A stretch of 64,000 bases of DNA from Siccibacter turicensis LMG 23730 (GTDB lineage: Bacteria; Pseudomonadota; Gammaproteobacteria; Enterobacterales; Enterobacteriaceae), in the NCBI RefSeq assembly GCF_000463155.2, contig NZ_AWFZ01000028.1, forward strand, positions 310,001 to 374,000. Direction: 5' to 3'. Below the pieces are notes generated by a model that was not told where the DNA came from, did not search any database, and saw nothing but the letters and a program-made list of their open reading frames with translations. Made by a program: the position numbers and the translations under genes. Shown piece after piece: positions 1-14,081 of the stretch (position 1 is its first letter; each line of letters opens with the position of its first letter).

Positions 1-1866
1 GCGGCGCACGGTTACTTCCAGCCCTACCGCAGCCTGAGCGACATCACCAAAGCCAGTTTCCTGGCCGATCCGGATAAAATCACGCCGGTGTTTGTCCGTT
101 TCTCCACCGTTCAGGGCGGCGTCGGCTCGGCCGACACGGTGCGTGACATCCGCGGTTTCGCGACCAAGTTCTATACCGACGAAGGCATCTTCGATCTGGT
201 GGGCAACAACACGCCGGTGTTCTTCATTCAGGACGCCCACAAGTTCCCGGATTTTGTCCACGCCGTAAAACCGGAGCCGCACTGGGCGATCCCGCAGGGG
301 CAAAGCGCCCACGACACCTTCTGGGACTACGTCTCCCTCCAGCCGGAAACGCTGCATAATGTCATCTGGGCCATGTCGGATCGCGGCATTCCGCGCAGCT
401 ACCGCACCATGGAAGGCTTTGGCATTCACACCTTCCGCATGATCAACGCCGACGGCAAAGCCACCTTCGTGCGCTTCCACTGGAAGCCGGTCGCGGGGAA
501 AGCGTCGCTGCTGTGGGATGAGTCCCAGAAGCTGACCGGTCGCGACCCGGACTTCCACCGCCGCGATCTGTGGGAATCCATTGAAGCGGGCGATTATCCG
601 GAGTACGAACTGGGGCTGCAGCTGATCCCTGAAGAGGACGAGTTCCGTTACGACTTCGACCTGCTCGACCCGACGAAGCTGATCCCGGAAGAGCTGGTGC
701 CGGTGCAGCTGGTGGGCAAAATGGTGTTAAACCGCAACCCGGATAACTTCTTCGCCGAGAACGAGCAGGCCGCGTTCCACCCGGGCCATATCGTGCCGGG
801 CCTCGACTTCTCAAACGATCCGCTGCTGCAGGGGCGCCTGTTCTCCTATACCGATACCCAGATAAGCCGCCTCGGTGGACCAAACTTCCACGAGATCCCC
901 ATCAACCGGCCTACCTGCCCGTACCACAATTTCCAGCGCGACGGCATGCACCGCATGGATATTGATACCAACCCGGCCAACTACGAGCCGAACTCCATCA
1001 ACGATAACTGGCCGCGTGAAACGCCGCCGGCACCGCAGCGCGGTGGGTTCGAGTCGTACCAGACCCGGGTTGAAGGCCACAAAATCCGCGAGCGCAGCCC
1101 CTCGTTTGGCGAGTACTACTCCCATCCGCGCCTGTTCTGGCAGAGCCAGACCCCGGTGGAGCAGCAGCATATTATCGATGCCTTCAGCTTCGAGCTGTCG
1201 AAAGTGGTGCGCGGCTACATCCGCGAGCGGGTGGTGGATCACCTGGCGCGCATTGATATTTCGCTGGCCCATCCGGTGGCCACGAACCTCGGCATCACCC
1301 TGACCGACGAGCAGATGCACCTTGCGCCGCCAAAAGACGTGAACGGCCTGAAAAAAGATGCCTCGCTGAGTCTGTACGCGGTGCCGGGCGGATCGGTGAA
1401 GGGTCGCGTGGTGGCGGTTCTGCTTAATGACCACACCCGGGCAAGCGATCTGCTGGCGATTCTGCAGGGGCTGAAAGCCCAGGGCGTCCATGCCCGCCTG
1501 CTCTATTCCCGCATGGGCGAGCTGACCGTCGACGACGGTTCAGTGCTGGAGATTGCCGCTACCTTCGCCGGTTCACCGTCGGTGACCGTCGATGCCGTCA
1601 TCGTTCCCGGCGGGCAGATCGACAGCCTTGCCGGTAATGCCGATGCGGTCTATTACCTGCTGGAAGCCTATAAGCATTTGAAGGTGATTGGTCTGGTCGG
1701 GGATGCGCGGCAGATGAAAACCGTGCTCGGCGTCGGGCCGCAGGGTGAAGAGGGTCTGGTGGAAGCGGATAACGGTACCGGCACCTTCGTGGATGACTTC
1801 ATCCAGCAGCTGTGCCATCACCGGGTCTGGTCACGCACGCCGCAGGCGCTGACTATCCCGGCATAA
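1..1866 (+). CDS. katE: Catalase HPII (KatE), 5' end outside window
   Basis: Monofunctional large-subunit haem catalase that dismutates hydrogen peroxide in stationary phase. The reading frame is open from base 1 and already begins at AAHGYFQPY, which contains the distal haem histidine (E. coli His128), so about 125 N-terminal residues are missing. The core shows [42 protein letters not shown] and the proximal-tyrosine segment [13 protein letters not shown]. The last ~150 residues ([10 protein letters not shown]... RVVAVLLND ... AVIVPGG) form the DJ-1/PfpI-like C-terminal domain typical of large-subunit catalases. In E. coli katE is RpoS-dependent, but its promoter is not in this window. Downstream is a strong terminator and then osmE, convergent; the chb operon that separates them in E. 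coli is absent. Confidence 0.97.
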   Translation, partial: AAHGYFQPYRSLSDITKASFLADPDKITPVFVRFSTVQGGVGSADTVRDIRGFATKFYTDEGIFDLVGNNTPVFFIQDAHKFPDFVHAVKPEPHWAIPQGQSAHDTFWDYVSLQPETLHNVIWAMSDRGIPRSYRTMEGFGIHTFRMINADGKATFVRFHWKPVAGKASLLWDESQKLTGRDPDFHRRDLWESIEAGDYPEYELGLQLIPEEDEFRYDFDLLDPTKLIPEELVPVQLVGKMVLNRNPDNFFAENEQAAFHPGHIVPGLDFSNDPLLQGRLFSYTDTQISRLGGPNFHEIPINRPTCPYHNFQRDGMHRMDIDTNPANYEPNSINDNWPRETPPAPQRGGFESYQTRVEGHKIRERSPSFGEYYSHPRLFWQSQTPVEQQHIIDAFSFELSKVVRGYIRERVVDHLARIDISLAHPVATNLGITLTDEQMHLAPPKDVNGLKKDASLSLYAVPGGSVKGRVVAVLLNDHTRASDLLAILQGLKAQGVHARLLYSRMGELTVDDGSVLEIAATFAGSPSVTVDAVIVPGGQIDSLAGNADAVYYLLEAYKHLKVIGLVGDARQMKTVLGVGPQGEEGLVEADNGTGTFVDDFIQQLCHHRVWSRTPQALTIPA

Positions 1867-1870
1867 GGGC

Positions 1871-1905
1871 AAAAAGAAACCGGCGCAGTGGCCGGTTTCT
1901 TTTTT
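1871..1905. terminator. Bidirectional terminator between katE and osmE
   Basis: An 11-bp perfect stem (AAGAAACCGGC / GCCGGTTTCTT) with a six-base loop is flanked by an A-run on the left and a T-run on the right, so it can terminate katE on the plus strand and osmE on the minus strand. Confidence 0.9.
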
Positions 1906-1917
1906 ACTGACTTACTG

Positions 1918-2265
1918 TTACTGCGTTTTCTGCTTAGCCTGCGGGTCGGTGTCGTACTCCGCACAGGTCTGGTAGCCAGAGTTCAGCACGTGGCCGGTTT
2001 CATCCAGCGCCACGAAATAGGTTTCCGCTTTGCCATCGCGCTGACCCAGGATGTAGGTCTGGCAAGTACCGCGAGCGTGAACCATGTTGATCTCAGTTGA
2101 CGGCTGACCGGCAATCTGACGAACCTGTTCACGGCTCATGCCTTTCTTAACGTCTTTAACCAGTGGCTGGGTAAACTGATCTTTAGTGCGATCGTATGCG
2201 GTACAGCCCGCCAGCATGGTCAGAACAGCCGCTGCACTTAAAATTCCTGCAAAGTTCTTTTTCAT
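1918..2265 (-). CDS. osmE: Osmotically inducible lipoprotein OsmE
   Basis: A 115-residue lipoprotein of the SmpA/OmlA (BamE-like) fold family. The signal peptide [21 protein letters not shown] ends in a clear lipobox (LAGC, lipidated Cys near residue 21). The mature part carries the family features [15 protein letters not shown] and [20 protein letters not shown]. In E. coli OsmE is an osmotically and growth-phase induced protein that represses its divergent neighbour's transcription context; the precise biochemical role is unknown. It is divergent from nadE, as in E. coli. The ATG start is chosen because the signal peptide begins there. Confidence 0.93.
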   Translation of the reverse strand: MKKNFAGILSAAAVLTMLAGCTAYDRTKDQFTQPLVKDVKKGMSREQVRQIAGQPSTEINMVHARGTCQTYILGQRDGKAETYFVALDETGHVLNSGYQTCAEYDTDPQAKQKTQ

Positions 2266-2514
2266 TTTCCTTCCTCGTTTTTTTCAGCGTGTGAGATAAG
2301 CCTGGAATAACAAAGAAGATTTTTCAACTCGCTACCAAAAATGTTTCTGGCTTTAGGAACATTCTCTGCCCGAAATAAGTGGCGGCAAACTGCTGCTCAT
2401 TTCGGCAGGCATGCGGTTTTACTATGGCCCTGCGCTTGTTGTTTTTGCCACAAAGGTTTAGCTTTACTTAATATCTATTTACCTGATGTGTCAGGTTAAT
2501 CTTTGGAGGGACAG
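2266..2514. promoter_or_regulatory. osmE-nadE divergent intergenic region with a perfect palindrome
   Basis: This gap must hold the promoters of both osmE and nadE. At 2481-2496 there is a perfect palindrome, ACCTGA-TGTG-TCAGGT, ending 18 bases before the nadE ATG and directly before its Shine-Dalgarno (GGAGGG at about 2504-2509). It has no T-run after it, so it is more likely an operator or a 5' UTR hairpin than a terminator. I do not recognise a known regulator consensus. Confidence 0.45.
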
Positions 2515-3342
2515 ATGGCTTTACAACAAGAAATCATTAAGGCGCTGGGCGCCAGTCCGCAGATCGACGCGCAACACGAAATTCGCCGCAGCATTGATTT
2601 CCTGAAAAGTTATTTGCAGGCGCACCCGTTCTTAAAAACCCTGGTGCTGGGTATCAGCGGCGGTCAGGACTCCACCCTGACGGGCAAGCTGTGCCAGCTG
2701 GCCATCAACGAACTGCGTGACGAAACCGGGGATGACGCCTACCAGTTTATCGCCGTGCGTCTGCCGTTCGGCGTGCAGGCCGACGAACAGGACTGTCAGG
2801 ACGCCATCGCGTTCATCCAGCCGAACCGGGTGCTGACCGTCAACATTAAGGAGTCGGTGCTGGCGAGCGAAAAAGCGCTGCGCGAGGCGGGGATTGAGGT
2901 CAGCGACTTCGTGCGCGGCAATGAAAAAGCCCGCGAGCGTATGAAAGCGCAGTACAGCATCGCCAGCATGACCAGCGGCGTAGTGGCCGGCACCGATCAC
3001 GCTGCCGAAGCGATTACCGGCTTCTTCACCAAGTACGGCGACGGCGGGACCGACATCAACCCGATCTACCGCCTGAACAAGCGCCAGGGTAAACAGCTGC
3101 TGAAAGCGCTGGGCTGCCCGGAACACCTCTATCTGAAAGTGCCGACCGCGGATCTGGAAGACGACCGCCCTGCGCTGGCGGACGAAGTGGCGCTCGGTGT
3201 CACCTATGACCAGATTGATGATTACCTGGAAGGTAAAACCATCGATCCGGCTACCGCCGCCATCATCGAAGGCTGGTATCAGAAAACCGAGCACAAGCGT
3301 CGCCCGCCGATTACCGTGTTTGACGACTTCTGGAAGAAATAA
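2515..3342 (+). CDS. nadE: NH3-dependent NAD+ synthetase NadE
   Basis: Catalyses the last step of NAD biosynthesis: ATP-dependent amidation of deamido-NAD+ with ammonia, in the cytoplasm as a homodimer. At 275 residues it equals the E. coli enzyme. The ATP-pyrophosphatase P-loop GISGGQDST lies near residue 46, and the conserved [17 protein letters not shown] and [15 protein letters not shown] regions are present. There is no fused glutaminase domain, so it belongs to the ammonia-dependent class. The start at 2515 is preferred over an in-frame TTG at 2503 because GGAGGG sits six bases upstream of the ATG and the E. coli N-terminus (MALQQ) matches. Confidence 0.97.
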   Translation: MALQQEIIKALGASPQIDAQHEIRRSIDFLKSYLQAHPFLKTLVLGISGGQDSTLTGKLCQLAINELRDETGDDAYQFIAVRLPFGVQADEQDCQDAIAFIQPNRVLTVNIKESVLASEKALREAGIEVSDFVRGNEKARERMKAQYSIASMTSGVVAGTDHAAEAITGFFTKYGDGGTDINPIYRLNKRQGKQLLKALGCPEHLYLKVPTADLEDDRPALADEVALGVTYDQIDDYLEGKTIDPATAAIIEGWYQKTEHKRRPPITVFDDFWKK

Positions 3343-3346
3343 CCCG

Positions 3347-3372
3347 AAGGTGGCGCAAGCCACCTTTTTTTT
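3347..3372 (+). terminator. nadE terminator
   Basis: Seven-base stem AGGTGGC / GCCACCT with a GCAA loop followed by eight Ts, starting five bases after the nadE stop codon. Confidence 0.9.
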
Positions 3373-3449
3373 GCCTGCCGCTCCCTTCCTTCTCACCGCG
3401 CGCCACCGGGCGTGTGAAAGACGCTTTTTTCACCACGATCGCTCTGCTA

Positions 3450-3469
3450 CACTGTACAGGCAACCAGTA
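3450..3469 (+). promoter_or_regulatory. LexA box upstream of cho
   Basis: CTGT (3452-3455), eight bases, CCAG (3464-3467) matches the CTGT-N8-ACAG core of a LexA operator at seven of eight positions. It ends 15 bases before the cho start, consistent with the known SOS induction of cho (ydjQ) in E. coli. Confidence 0.75.
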
Positions 3470-3483
3470 TTCAGGAGTGTTCC

Positions 3484-4362
3484 GTGGTAAGACGTCCCCG
3501 TGCGGCCGGGCCGGAGTTCGATTCCGCCGCCATCTATGAGTATCCCGAACATCTTCGCCCCTGGCTTGAGGCGCTGCCGCGCCATCCTGGGGTGTATATT
3601 TTCCATGGCGAGAGCGACACCATGCCGCTCTACATCGGCAAGAGCGTCAACATCCGCAGCCGGGTGCTGTCGCACCTGCGCACTGCCGATGAAGCCGCCA
3701 TGCTGCGCCAGTCCCGGCGCATCACCTTCACCTGCACCGCCGGTGAAGTTGGCGCGCTGCTGCTGGAAGCCCAGATGATCAAAGAGCAGCAGCCGCTGTT
3801 CAACAAGCGTCTGCGCCGCAACCGCCAGCTCTGCTCCCTGCTGCTCGCCAACGGTAAACCGCAGGTGGTGTATGCCAAAGAGGTGGATTTCGCCGCCCAG
3901 TCCGGGCTTTATGGCCTGTTTGCTAACCGGCGCGCGGCGCTGGAGACGCTAAAAACCATCGCCGATGACTGGCAGCTCTGCTACGGCCTGGTGGGGCTTG
4001 AAAGCCTGCCGCGCGGCCGCGCCTGCTTCCGTTCGGCGCTTAAGCGCTGCGCGGGTGCCTGCTGCGGACGTGAAAGCGAAGCCGAGCACTTTACCCGTCT
4101 GCTGGATGCCCTGGAGCAGATGCGCGTGGTGTGCTGGCCGTGGAACGGCCCGGTGGGCCTGAAAGAGAGCTTTGGCGAGATGACCCAGTATCACATCATC
4201 CACAACTGGTTCTGGCTGGGATCGGTGGAACGTCTGGAAGACGCCGCGCAGTTTAAACAGCCCCAGCGCGGCTTCGATAACGACGGGTATAAAATCCTCT
4301 GCAAGCCGATGATCCGCGGCGACTTCGATATTATCGAGCTAGGCGACAGCCTGTCCCGGTAG
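3484..4362 (+). CDS. cho: SOS-induced excinuclease Cho (UvrC homologue)
   Basis: Cho makes the 3' incision next to DNA damage during nucleotide excision repair, acting in place of UvrC on bulky lesions. The 292-residue protein contains the N-terminal GIY-YIG nuclease domain (PGVYIF near residue 36, [13 protein letters not shown] near residue 50, and the catalytic glutamate in the [14 protein letters not shown] segment) and ends without the C-terminal UvrC nuclease half, as in E. coli Cho. A Cys-rich stretch (RCAGACCG) is present. Start codon is GTG with AGGAG seven bases upstream. Its 3' end overlaps the convergent ves gene by 24 bases. Confidence 0.95.
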   Translation: MVRRPRAAGPEFDSAAIYEYPEHLRPWLEALPRHPGVYIFHGESDTMPLYIGKSVNIRSRVLSHLRTADEAAMLRQSRRITFTCTAGEVGALLLEAQMIKEQQPLFNKRLRRNRQLCSLLLANGKPQVVYAKEVDFAAQSGLYGLFANRRAALETLKTIADDWQLCYGLVGLESLPRGRACFRSALKRCAGACCGRESEAEHFTRLLDALEQMRVVCWPWNGPVGLKESFGEMTQYHIIHNWFWLGSVERLEDAAQFKQPQRGFDNDGYKILCKPMIRGDFDIIELGDSLSR

Positions 4363-4905
4363 CGCCGCAATTTCGGTGAACAGCAGCTGGCCGTGGTTTT
4401 TCAACAGCCGCAGCGTGTGTCGCCCCTCCTGCCACCAGGCGCCCTGATCGACGCTGAGCAGCGTCTCTCCCAGCTGCCAGGCGCCGCTCAGCACAAACAC
4501 GATCCCACCGTGGTTGCCAAAGGTGGTGAAGGTGCGGTCAGCGACCCGCACCTGCGCCCGGCAACGTTCGCGGTGGGTCATGATATTAAAATCCATCGAC
4601 ATCCGCCCCTCGGTCAGCTCGGCGCGTACCGGCTGCTCGCCGGAAAAGGCAAACGGCTGATAGCGCTTCAGGGTGTGGCGAAAGGCGCTGCCGCCGTCGA
4701 GCGTCACCTCCCCGCCTTCAATCAGCGTAATCACCCGGTCCACCTGCGGCAGCGTGGCGAATTCGCCGTTGCCGGCAATCGAGGCGATGCTGGCGCGCCA
4801 GGTGAAATCCCGGGTCGCCGGCGGAAAACAGCAGATCTCGCGGGTTTCGCCCGCCCCGTTGCGCCACAAATTCACCGGCATTTTATTAATATCGAAAAAT
4901 TCCAT
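4339..4905 (-). CDS. ves: Ves/HutD-family cupin protein
   Basis: A 188-residue protein of the HutD/Ves family (double-cupin fold), cytoplasmic, named from E. coli as a cold- and stress-inducible protein of unknown biochemical activity. Family features visible are [16 protein letters not shown] near the N-terminus, [18 protein letters not shown], and [16 protein letters not shown]. The ATG at 4905 is preferred to an in-frame start seven codons upstream because an AGGAG lies just before it and the E. coli N-terminus (MEYFDMRKM type) aligns there. It converges on and overlaps the end of cho. Confidence 0.9.
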   Translation of the reverse strand: MEFFDINKMPVNLWRNGAGETREICCFPPATRDFTWRASIASIAGNGEFATLPQVDRVITLIEGGEVTLDGGSAFRHTLKRYQPFAFSGEQPVRAELTEGRMSMDFNIMTHRERCRAQVRVADRTFTTFGNHGGIVFVLSGAWQLGETLLSVDQGAWWQEGRHTLRLLKNHGQLLFTEIAALPGQAVA

Positions 4906-5117
4906 TGCGACTCCTGAAACGCGCACCGCGCGACCGCGCCTGAAAGGCGCAGTAAAAATTATTGTTGTGCGTACTGCCTTCGTTATCGACCAGAAGGGCG
5001 ATTTACCTTAGGGGCAGTTTAAAAAAAAAGCTCGCTGAATCAGTTTATTATTTCAGTCGCAGAGAGAATAACGCGTCGGGGCGTACAGGCAAGGGAAAGC
5101 GGATAAGCGGATATGAG
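4906..5117. other. ves-spy intergenic region
   Basis: No coding feature supported. The region upstream of ves must contain its promoter; AT-rich tracts (a run of nine As near 5021) are seen but no confident promoter elements. Confidence 0.4.
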
Positions 5118-5167
5118 AAGACCGCCGACCCTGCCCACCAACGTGGATGAGCAGGACCGGCGGTCTT
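5118..5167 (-). terminator. spy terminator (long hairpin)
   Basis: A 10-bp perfect outer stem, AAGACCGCCG / CGGCGGTCTT, encloses a loop with a shorter inner CCTGC/GCAGG pairing. It begins 17 bases beyond the spy stop codon on the minus strand. Confidence 0.7.
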
Positions 5168-5183
5168 AGAAAATCTGTCGTGC

Positions 5184-5663
5184 TTATTCAGCAGACTCAG
5201 GCATTTTACCTGCCGGGGCGCCACGTTCTGTCAGACGCTTCTCAAAATTAGCATTGAACTGCTTTTTCTGTTCCGGGGTCAGGATATTGTAGATTTTGTT
5301 CTGGGTTTCCATGTGCGCCATCATGCGGGCCTTGTGCTGCTCGGCCATTTTGTCCACTTCCTGCTGCGCTTTGGCGCGGTCGAAGCTGTCGCTGGCGATG
5401 ATGCTGTGCATCGCACGACGCTCTTCAACGGACGGACGCTGCATTTTCTCACGCTGCTCTTTCATGATGTCGCGCACCTGCTGTTTCTGTGCGTCGGTCA
5501 GGTTCAAATCTTTAAACATCATGTCGTGATGCGGGCCGCGCTTGTGCTGCATCATCGGTTTACCGTTATCGACCACCGGCTGTGCATCGGCCGCGTGGGC
5601 CAGGTTAGCCGCGCCGAACATCATGCCAGAAGCCACAATCATTGCCGTTGTTAATTTACGCAT
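5184..5663 (-). CDS. spy: Periplasmic ATP-independent chaperone Spy
   Basis: Spy is a cradle-shaped dimeric periplasmic chaperone that binds partly folded proteins during envelope stress. The 159-residue product has a Sec signal peptide ending ANLAHA|AD, and two LTxxQ-type motifs, LTDAQKQQ (near residue 53) and LTPEQKKQF (near residue 128), in a helical, Met- and Lys-rich body. The ATG at 5663 is preferred over an in-frame upstream start (5705) because the signal peptide begins there and AAAGGA lies 8 bases upstream. In E. coli it is controlled by CpxR and BaeR; a CpxR-like site is visible about 100 bases upstream. Confidence 0.95.
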   Translation of the reverse strand: MRKLTTAMIVASGMMFGAANLAHAADAQPVVDNGKPMMQHKRGPHHDMMFKDLNLTDAQKQQVRDIMKEQREKMQRPSVEERRAMHSIIASDSFDRAKAQQEVDKMAEQHKARMMAHMETQNKIYNILTPEQKKQFNANFEKRLTERGAPAGKMPESAE

Positions 5664-5758
5664 AATATTGTCCTTTTCTTTCCGTTTATTTTTCGGTGCG
5701 TTCACCGGGTTGACGAGAATGAGTTTAGGGGGTTCAGCGTCAAGTAATCAGAGCATCA

Positions 5759-5779
5759 GTAAAGCTGTGAAAGCGTAAA
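5759..5779 (-). promoter_or_regulatory. Candidate CpxR box upstream of spy
   Basis: GTAAA (5759-5763), five bases, GAAAG, one base, GTAAA (5775-5779). This resembles the tandem GTAAA CpxR recognition motif, at a place expected for spy control. The orientation relative to spy is inverted, so the call is tentative. Confidence 0.45.
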
Positions 5780-5943
5780 TCCGAAAGTTTGTTCAATTAT
5801 GGAGAAAATAAGGAAAGATTGCGGAGAGGGGTGAACAAATATGTTATCTGATTGATTTAGCGCAAAATGTGGAGAAAGTATAAACAGTCATGCTGCCGAA
5901 GAAAAGCGTTAATCCAGGATAATTCCTGATAATTATCCGCAGC

Positions 5944-5971
5944 CCAAAAAATAAGCCCCGTCATTCGGGGC
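5944..5971 (-). terminator. ast operon terminator
   Basis: GCCCCG / CGGGGC stem with a five-base loop (5955-5971) followed on the minus strand by TTATTTTTT; it lies just beyond the astE stop. Confidence 0.85.
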
Positions 5972-5979
5972 CTGATTCA

Positions 5980-6948
5980 TTACGCTATTTCCACCAGCAT
6001 CAACCCGGCACGTAATCCGGGGGCCACGCCTGGATTAGGAAACAGCACCCTCTCCACCTCATGCGCCACGGTGTAGCGCGTCTCGCCATCTTCAGCCAGC
6101 AGCGTGCCCTGGGGAAAGGGCGTGAAGTTGAGGGTCGAGGCGGGCATGTGCAGCGTAAACGCCTCGCTGTGACGGGTGATCTGCCCCACCACCCGGTAGC
6201 GCCGCGGCGGCGCCGCGAACGCGGGCAGTGGTGCGCCATCAAGCAGGGCAGCCAGCGCCTGGCCGGCGGCGGCAAACTGGCTGAGATCGTTGGTGCCAAA
6301 CGGCTGCGCCTTGCCGAGCTCCAGAGTGCAGCTCAGCGCCGCACAGCGATCGCCGGTGTAGTGGGTAAAGGTGCCGCCCGGTGCCTGATGAAAGACTATC
6401 GCCTCCAGCCCGGCGCTGCCCAGCCAGTGCAGGAAGCCCTCATCCCAGGGCTGCGTCCGGGCAGGCAGCACGCCGAAGCGGGGGTAGAGCGAGCCGCGAA
6501 TGGCGGTGTGCATATCCAGATGCCAGCGGGTCGTCTCCTGCCCGGCGGAAAAAAACGCGCTGACCTGCGCTTCCAGCCGCCCGGCGCGCGCCGACTCCAC
6601 GCCCGGCGTCGCCGCCTGCCAGCGCCCGCTGAACAGGCGGTTGATGTCATAGTCGATAAAACGGCGGTCGGCACGCAGCGCGGCAGGGTTGCCGAGGATC
6701 ACCAGCAGCCGCCACTGAAGGCGGATGTCGCCGCGAAACAGCTTGCCCATCAGGGAGTCGAGCAGCTCCACCGGCGCCGTCTCATTGCCGTGAATGCCGG
6801 CGGAGAGCACCAGCGCCTGGTCAACCGGCTCCCGTGGCTCCAGGGTAAGCACCCCCTCTTCCAGCCAGCGCCAGCGAAACGACGCCGTCTCGCCTTCGGT
6901 ACAGCGCGGCGTCTCTGCGCGCAGGGTACGTGCGAGAAAATCCCTCAT
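5980..6948 (-). CDS. astE: Succinylglutamate desuccinylase AstE
   Basis: Last enzyme of the arginine succinyltransferase (AST) pathway: hydrolyses N-succinylglutamate to succinate and glutamate. The 322-residue protein belongs to the zinc-dependent AstE/AspA (M14-like) family; the metal ligands are visible as GIHGNETAP (His and Glu near residues 53-56) and HLDMHTA (His near residue 147), and the catalytic glutamate lies in [13 protein letters not shown]. It is the promoter-distal gene of astCADBE, nine bases after astB. Confidence 0.96.
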   Translation of the reverse strand: MRDFLARTLRAETPRCTEGETASFRWRWLEEGVLTLEPREPVDQALVLSAGIHGNETAPVELLDSLMGKLFRGDIRLQWRLLVILGNPAALRADRRFIDYDINRLFSGRWQAATPGVESARAGRLEAQVSAFFSAGQETTRWHLDMHTAIRGSLYPRFGVLPARTQPWDEGFLHWLGSAGLEAIVFHQAPGGTFTHYTGDRCAALSCTLELGKAQPFGTNDLSQFAAAGQALAALLDGAPLPAFAAPPRRYRVVGQITRHSEAFTLHMPASTLNFTPFPQGTLLAEDGETRYTVAHEVERVLFPNPGVAPGLRAGLMLVEIA

Positions 6949-6957
6949 CGTCTCTCC

Positions 6958-12072
<5,115 letters not shown>

Positions 12073-12095
12073 TCATAGCGCTGTAACTGTAGATT

Positions 12096-12110
12096 GCACG
12101 GTTCGTGCCA
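12096..12110 (-). promoter_or_regulatory. Sigma-54 promoter of the ast operon
   Basis: On the minus strand the sequence reads TGGCAC-GAACC-GTGC: the GG of the -24 element and the GC of the -12 element are spaced as in sigma-54 promoters. It lies about 75 bases upstream of astC, as in E. coli where RpoN, NtrC and ArgR drive ast under nitrogen limitation and arginine. An imperfect ARG-box-like sequence (TGAAT-N3-GTTCA, about 12063-12075) lies between it and astC. Confidence 0.85.
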
Positions 12111-12308
12111 GCCAGCGTTAAAAATGCATAAACCGGGTTCAGCAACGTAATATCAACAACTTAAAACCCAGCGATATTCACTATATTTGCATAAAAAGTG
12201 AATAATTAGGGAAAGATGGCGTTCGGTGGGGTAATAATCAGCAATATTATGCAAGGTCAGAATTTCATGTTGGAACTGTGATCCCCCGCGTTATTTCAGG
12301 GCACGGGA

Positions 12309-12325
12309 TGCACCGAAACGGAGCA
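12309..12325. promoter_or_regulatory. Candidate NtrC enhancer site for ast
   Basis: TGCACC-GAAAC-GGAGCA is a near-palindrome close to the NtrC consensus (TGCACC-N5-GGTGCA, one mismatch). It is about 200 bases upstream of the sigma-54 promoter, a normal enhancer distance. The region also lies upstream of xthA on the other strand. Confidence 0.4.
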
Positions 12326-12464
12326 GAACGCGACATGAGCGTGCAATAAAGCACGCCACGGCACCACTCGCTGCAACAGGCAGAAACCTGCCGGACGGTG
12401 CAGCATGCGCCCGCCTTTTCTGCTACCATCCCGGCTTCGATTCTCTGCACGGTGACTGCGATTT

Positions 12465-13271
12465 ATGAAATTTGTCTCTTTTAATATCAATGGCCTGCGC
12501 GCCAGACCGCATCAGCTCGAGGCGCTGGTTGAAAAGCATGCGCCGGATGTGATCGGCCTGCAGGAAACCAAAGTGCATGACGACATGTTTCCGCTCGAAG
12601 ACGTCGCGAAGCTCGGGTACAACGTCTTCTACCACGGTCAGAAAGGCCACTACGGCGTTGCGCTGCTGACCAAAGCCACCCCGGTACTGGTGCGCCGCGG
12701 TTTTCCGAACGACAGCGACGAGGCGCAGCGCCGCATTATCATGGCGCAGATCCCCTCCCCGATTGGCGACATCACCGTGATCAACGGCTACTTCCCGCAG
12801 GGTGAAAGCCGCGATCACCCCACCAAGTTCCCGGCGAAAGAGAAGTTCTATCAGGATCTGCAGCAGTTCCTGGAGACCGAACTCGCTGCCGATGCACCGG
12901 TTCTGATCATGGGTGACATGAACATCAGCCCGACGGATCTCGATATCGGTATCGGGGAAGAGAGCCGCAAACGCTGGCTGCGTACCGGAAAGTGCTCCTT
13001 CCTGCCGGAAGAGCGCGAGTGGATGGCGCGCCTGAAAAACTGGGGGCTGGTGGATACCTTCCGCGATGCCAATCCTGACGTGAACGACCGTTTCTCATGG
13101 TTTGACTACCGCTCCCGCGGCTTCGACGACAACCGCGGTCTGCGCATCGACCTGCTGATGGCCAGCAACGCGCTGATGCCGCACTGCGTGGAAACCGGCA
13201 TCGACTACGACATCCGCGCCATGGAGAAGCCCTCCGATCACGCGCCGGTGTGGGCCACCTTCAAACTCTGA
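12465..13271 (+). CDS. xthA: Exonuclease III XthA
   Basis: Major AP endonuclease and 3'-5' exonuclease of base excision repair. The 268-residue protein is the same length as the E. coli enzyme and contains the EEP-family motifs: [10 protein letters not shown] (Asn near residue 7), LQETKVHD (metal Glu34), [13 protein letters not shown] (Asp/Asn near 151-153), LRIDLLMAS (Asp229) and the terminal SDHAPVW with catalytic Asp258-His259. Its E. coli neighbours ydjXYZ are absent; nudG follows directly. Confidence 0.98.
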   Translation: MKFVSFNINGLRARPHQLEALVEKHAPDVIGLQETKVHDDMFPLEDVAKLGYNVFYHGQKGHYGVALLTKATPVLVRRGFPNDSDEAQRRIIMAQIPSPIGDITVINGYFPQGESRDHPTKFPAKEKFYQDLQQFLETELAADAPVLIMGDMNISPTDLDIGIGEESRKRWLRTGKCSFLPEEREWMARLKNWGLVDTFRDANPDVNDRFSWFDYRSRGFDDNRGLRIDLLMASNALMPHCVETGIDYDIRAMEKPSDHAPVWATFKL

Positions 13272-13315
13272 TATCTCAGGCTCTCCGTCCGGAGAGCCGT
13301 ACCCAAAGGCAGGCT

Positions 13316-13723
13316 ATGAAAACCATCGACGTGGTCGCGGCCATTATTGAGCGGCAAGGAAAAATTTTGCTGGCGCAGCGTCCGGCCAGCGGCGATCAGC
13401 CGGGTCTGTGGGAGTTTCCCGGCGGCAAGGTGGAGGCCGGTGAGTCGCAGCCGCTGGCGCTGCGCCGTGAGCTGCTGGAGGAGTTAGGCATTGATGCCAC
13501 GGTCGGTCACTACGTTGCCAGCCACCAGCGGGAGGTGTCAGGGCGCAACATCCACCTGCACGCCTGGCACGTGCCGGCCTTCAGCGGGACGCTAAACGCC
13601 CTGTGCCACAGCGCGTTGCGCTGGTGCTATCCGCACGAGGCGTTCGATGTCGCGCTCGCCCCGGCGGATATCCCGCTGCTGGAGGCGTTTATTCGCGCAC
13701 GCGGCGCCACACCAGCGGATTAG
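13316..13723 (+). CDS. nudG: CTP pyrophosphohydrolase NudG
   Basis: Nudix hydrolase that removes pyrophosphate from pyrimidine nucleotides such as CTP, 5-methyl-dCTP and oxidised purine dNTPs. The 135-residue protein carries the Nudix box GGKVEAGESQPLALRRELLEELG near residues 39-61 (written here only as its hallmarks GGK, E, RE, EE, G). The ATG at 13316 follows AGGCT and the upstream xthA stop by 44 bases; a short GC hairpin (13279-13298) lies between the two genes. Its 3' end overlaps the convergent ynjH gene. Confidence 0.93.
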   Translation: MKTIDVVAAIIERQGKILLAQRPASGDQPGLWEFPGGKVEAGESQPLALRRELLEELGIDATVGHYVASHQREVSGRNIHLHAWHVPAFSGTLNALCHSALRWCYPHEAFDVALAPADIPLLEAFIRARGATPAD

Positions 13724-13979
13724 TGCTCAGGGTTTTATCGTCGCGCTGGCACTGCATCAGCACGCCTTCGGTTCTGATCACGGCCCCTTCAGAGTAGTTC
13801 TCGTCCTGATAGATACAGCACTGCGCGCAGGGCTGGGCGCGATGCCCGCCGCTGTTGAACACTTCAGCCGGCACGTTCACCTCTACGTCCGGCACCTCGG
13901 GGCGGTAGCGGTCTGCCGCCGCAGGCAGGCTCACCAGCAGCGCCGCCGCGATAAGTATTCCCTGTGTTACCTTCACCAT
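13689..13979 (-). CDS. ynjH: DUF1496 family exported protein YnjH
   Basis: A 96-residue protein of unknown function with a Sec signal peptide (MVKVTQGILIAAALLVSLPAAA|D). The mature part is Cys-rich: CAQCCIYQ and LMQCQRDDKT, with YSEGAV between, matching E. coli YnjH, which also sits beside nudG. The cysteines suggest disulfides or metal binding in the periplasm, which is inference. It overlaps the 3' end of nudG by 35 bases on the opposite strand; gdhA, its E. coli neighbour, is absent here. Confidence 0.85.
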   Translation of the reverse strand: MVKVTQGILIAAALLVSLPAAADRYRPEVPDVEVNVPAEVFNSGGHRAQPCAQCCIYQDENYSEGAVIRTEGVLMQCQRDDKTLSTNPLVWRRVRE

Positions 13980-14081
13980 CGCTTCACTCCTGCTTCTTAA
14001 TGTTGTCGCCTTAACTATACGTTGCCATGACGCGCATTGGCAAAATGAGGCGCTGTTTCCGGCGTCACTTTTGGCGATAGA

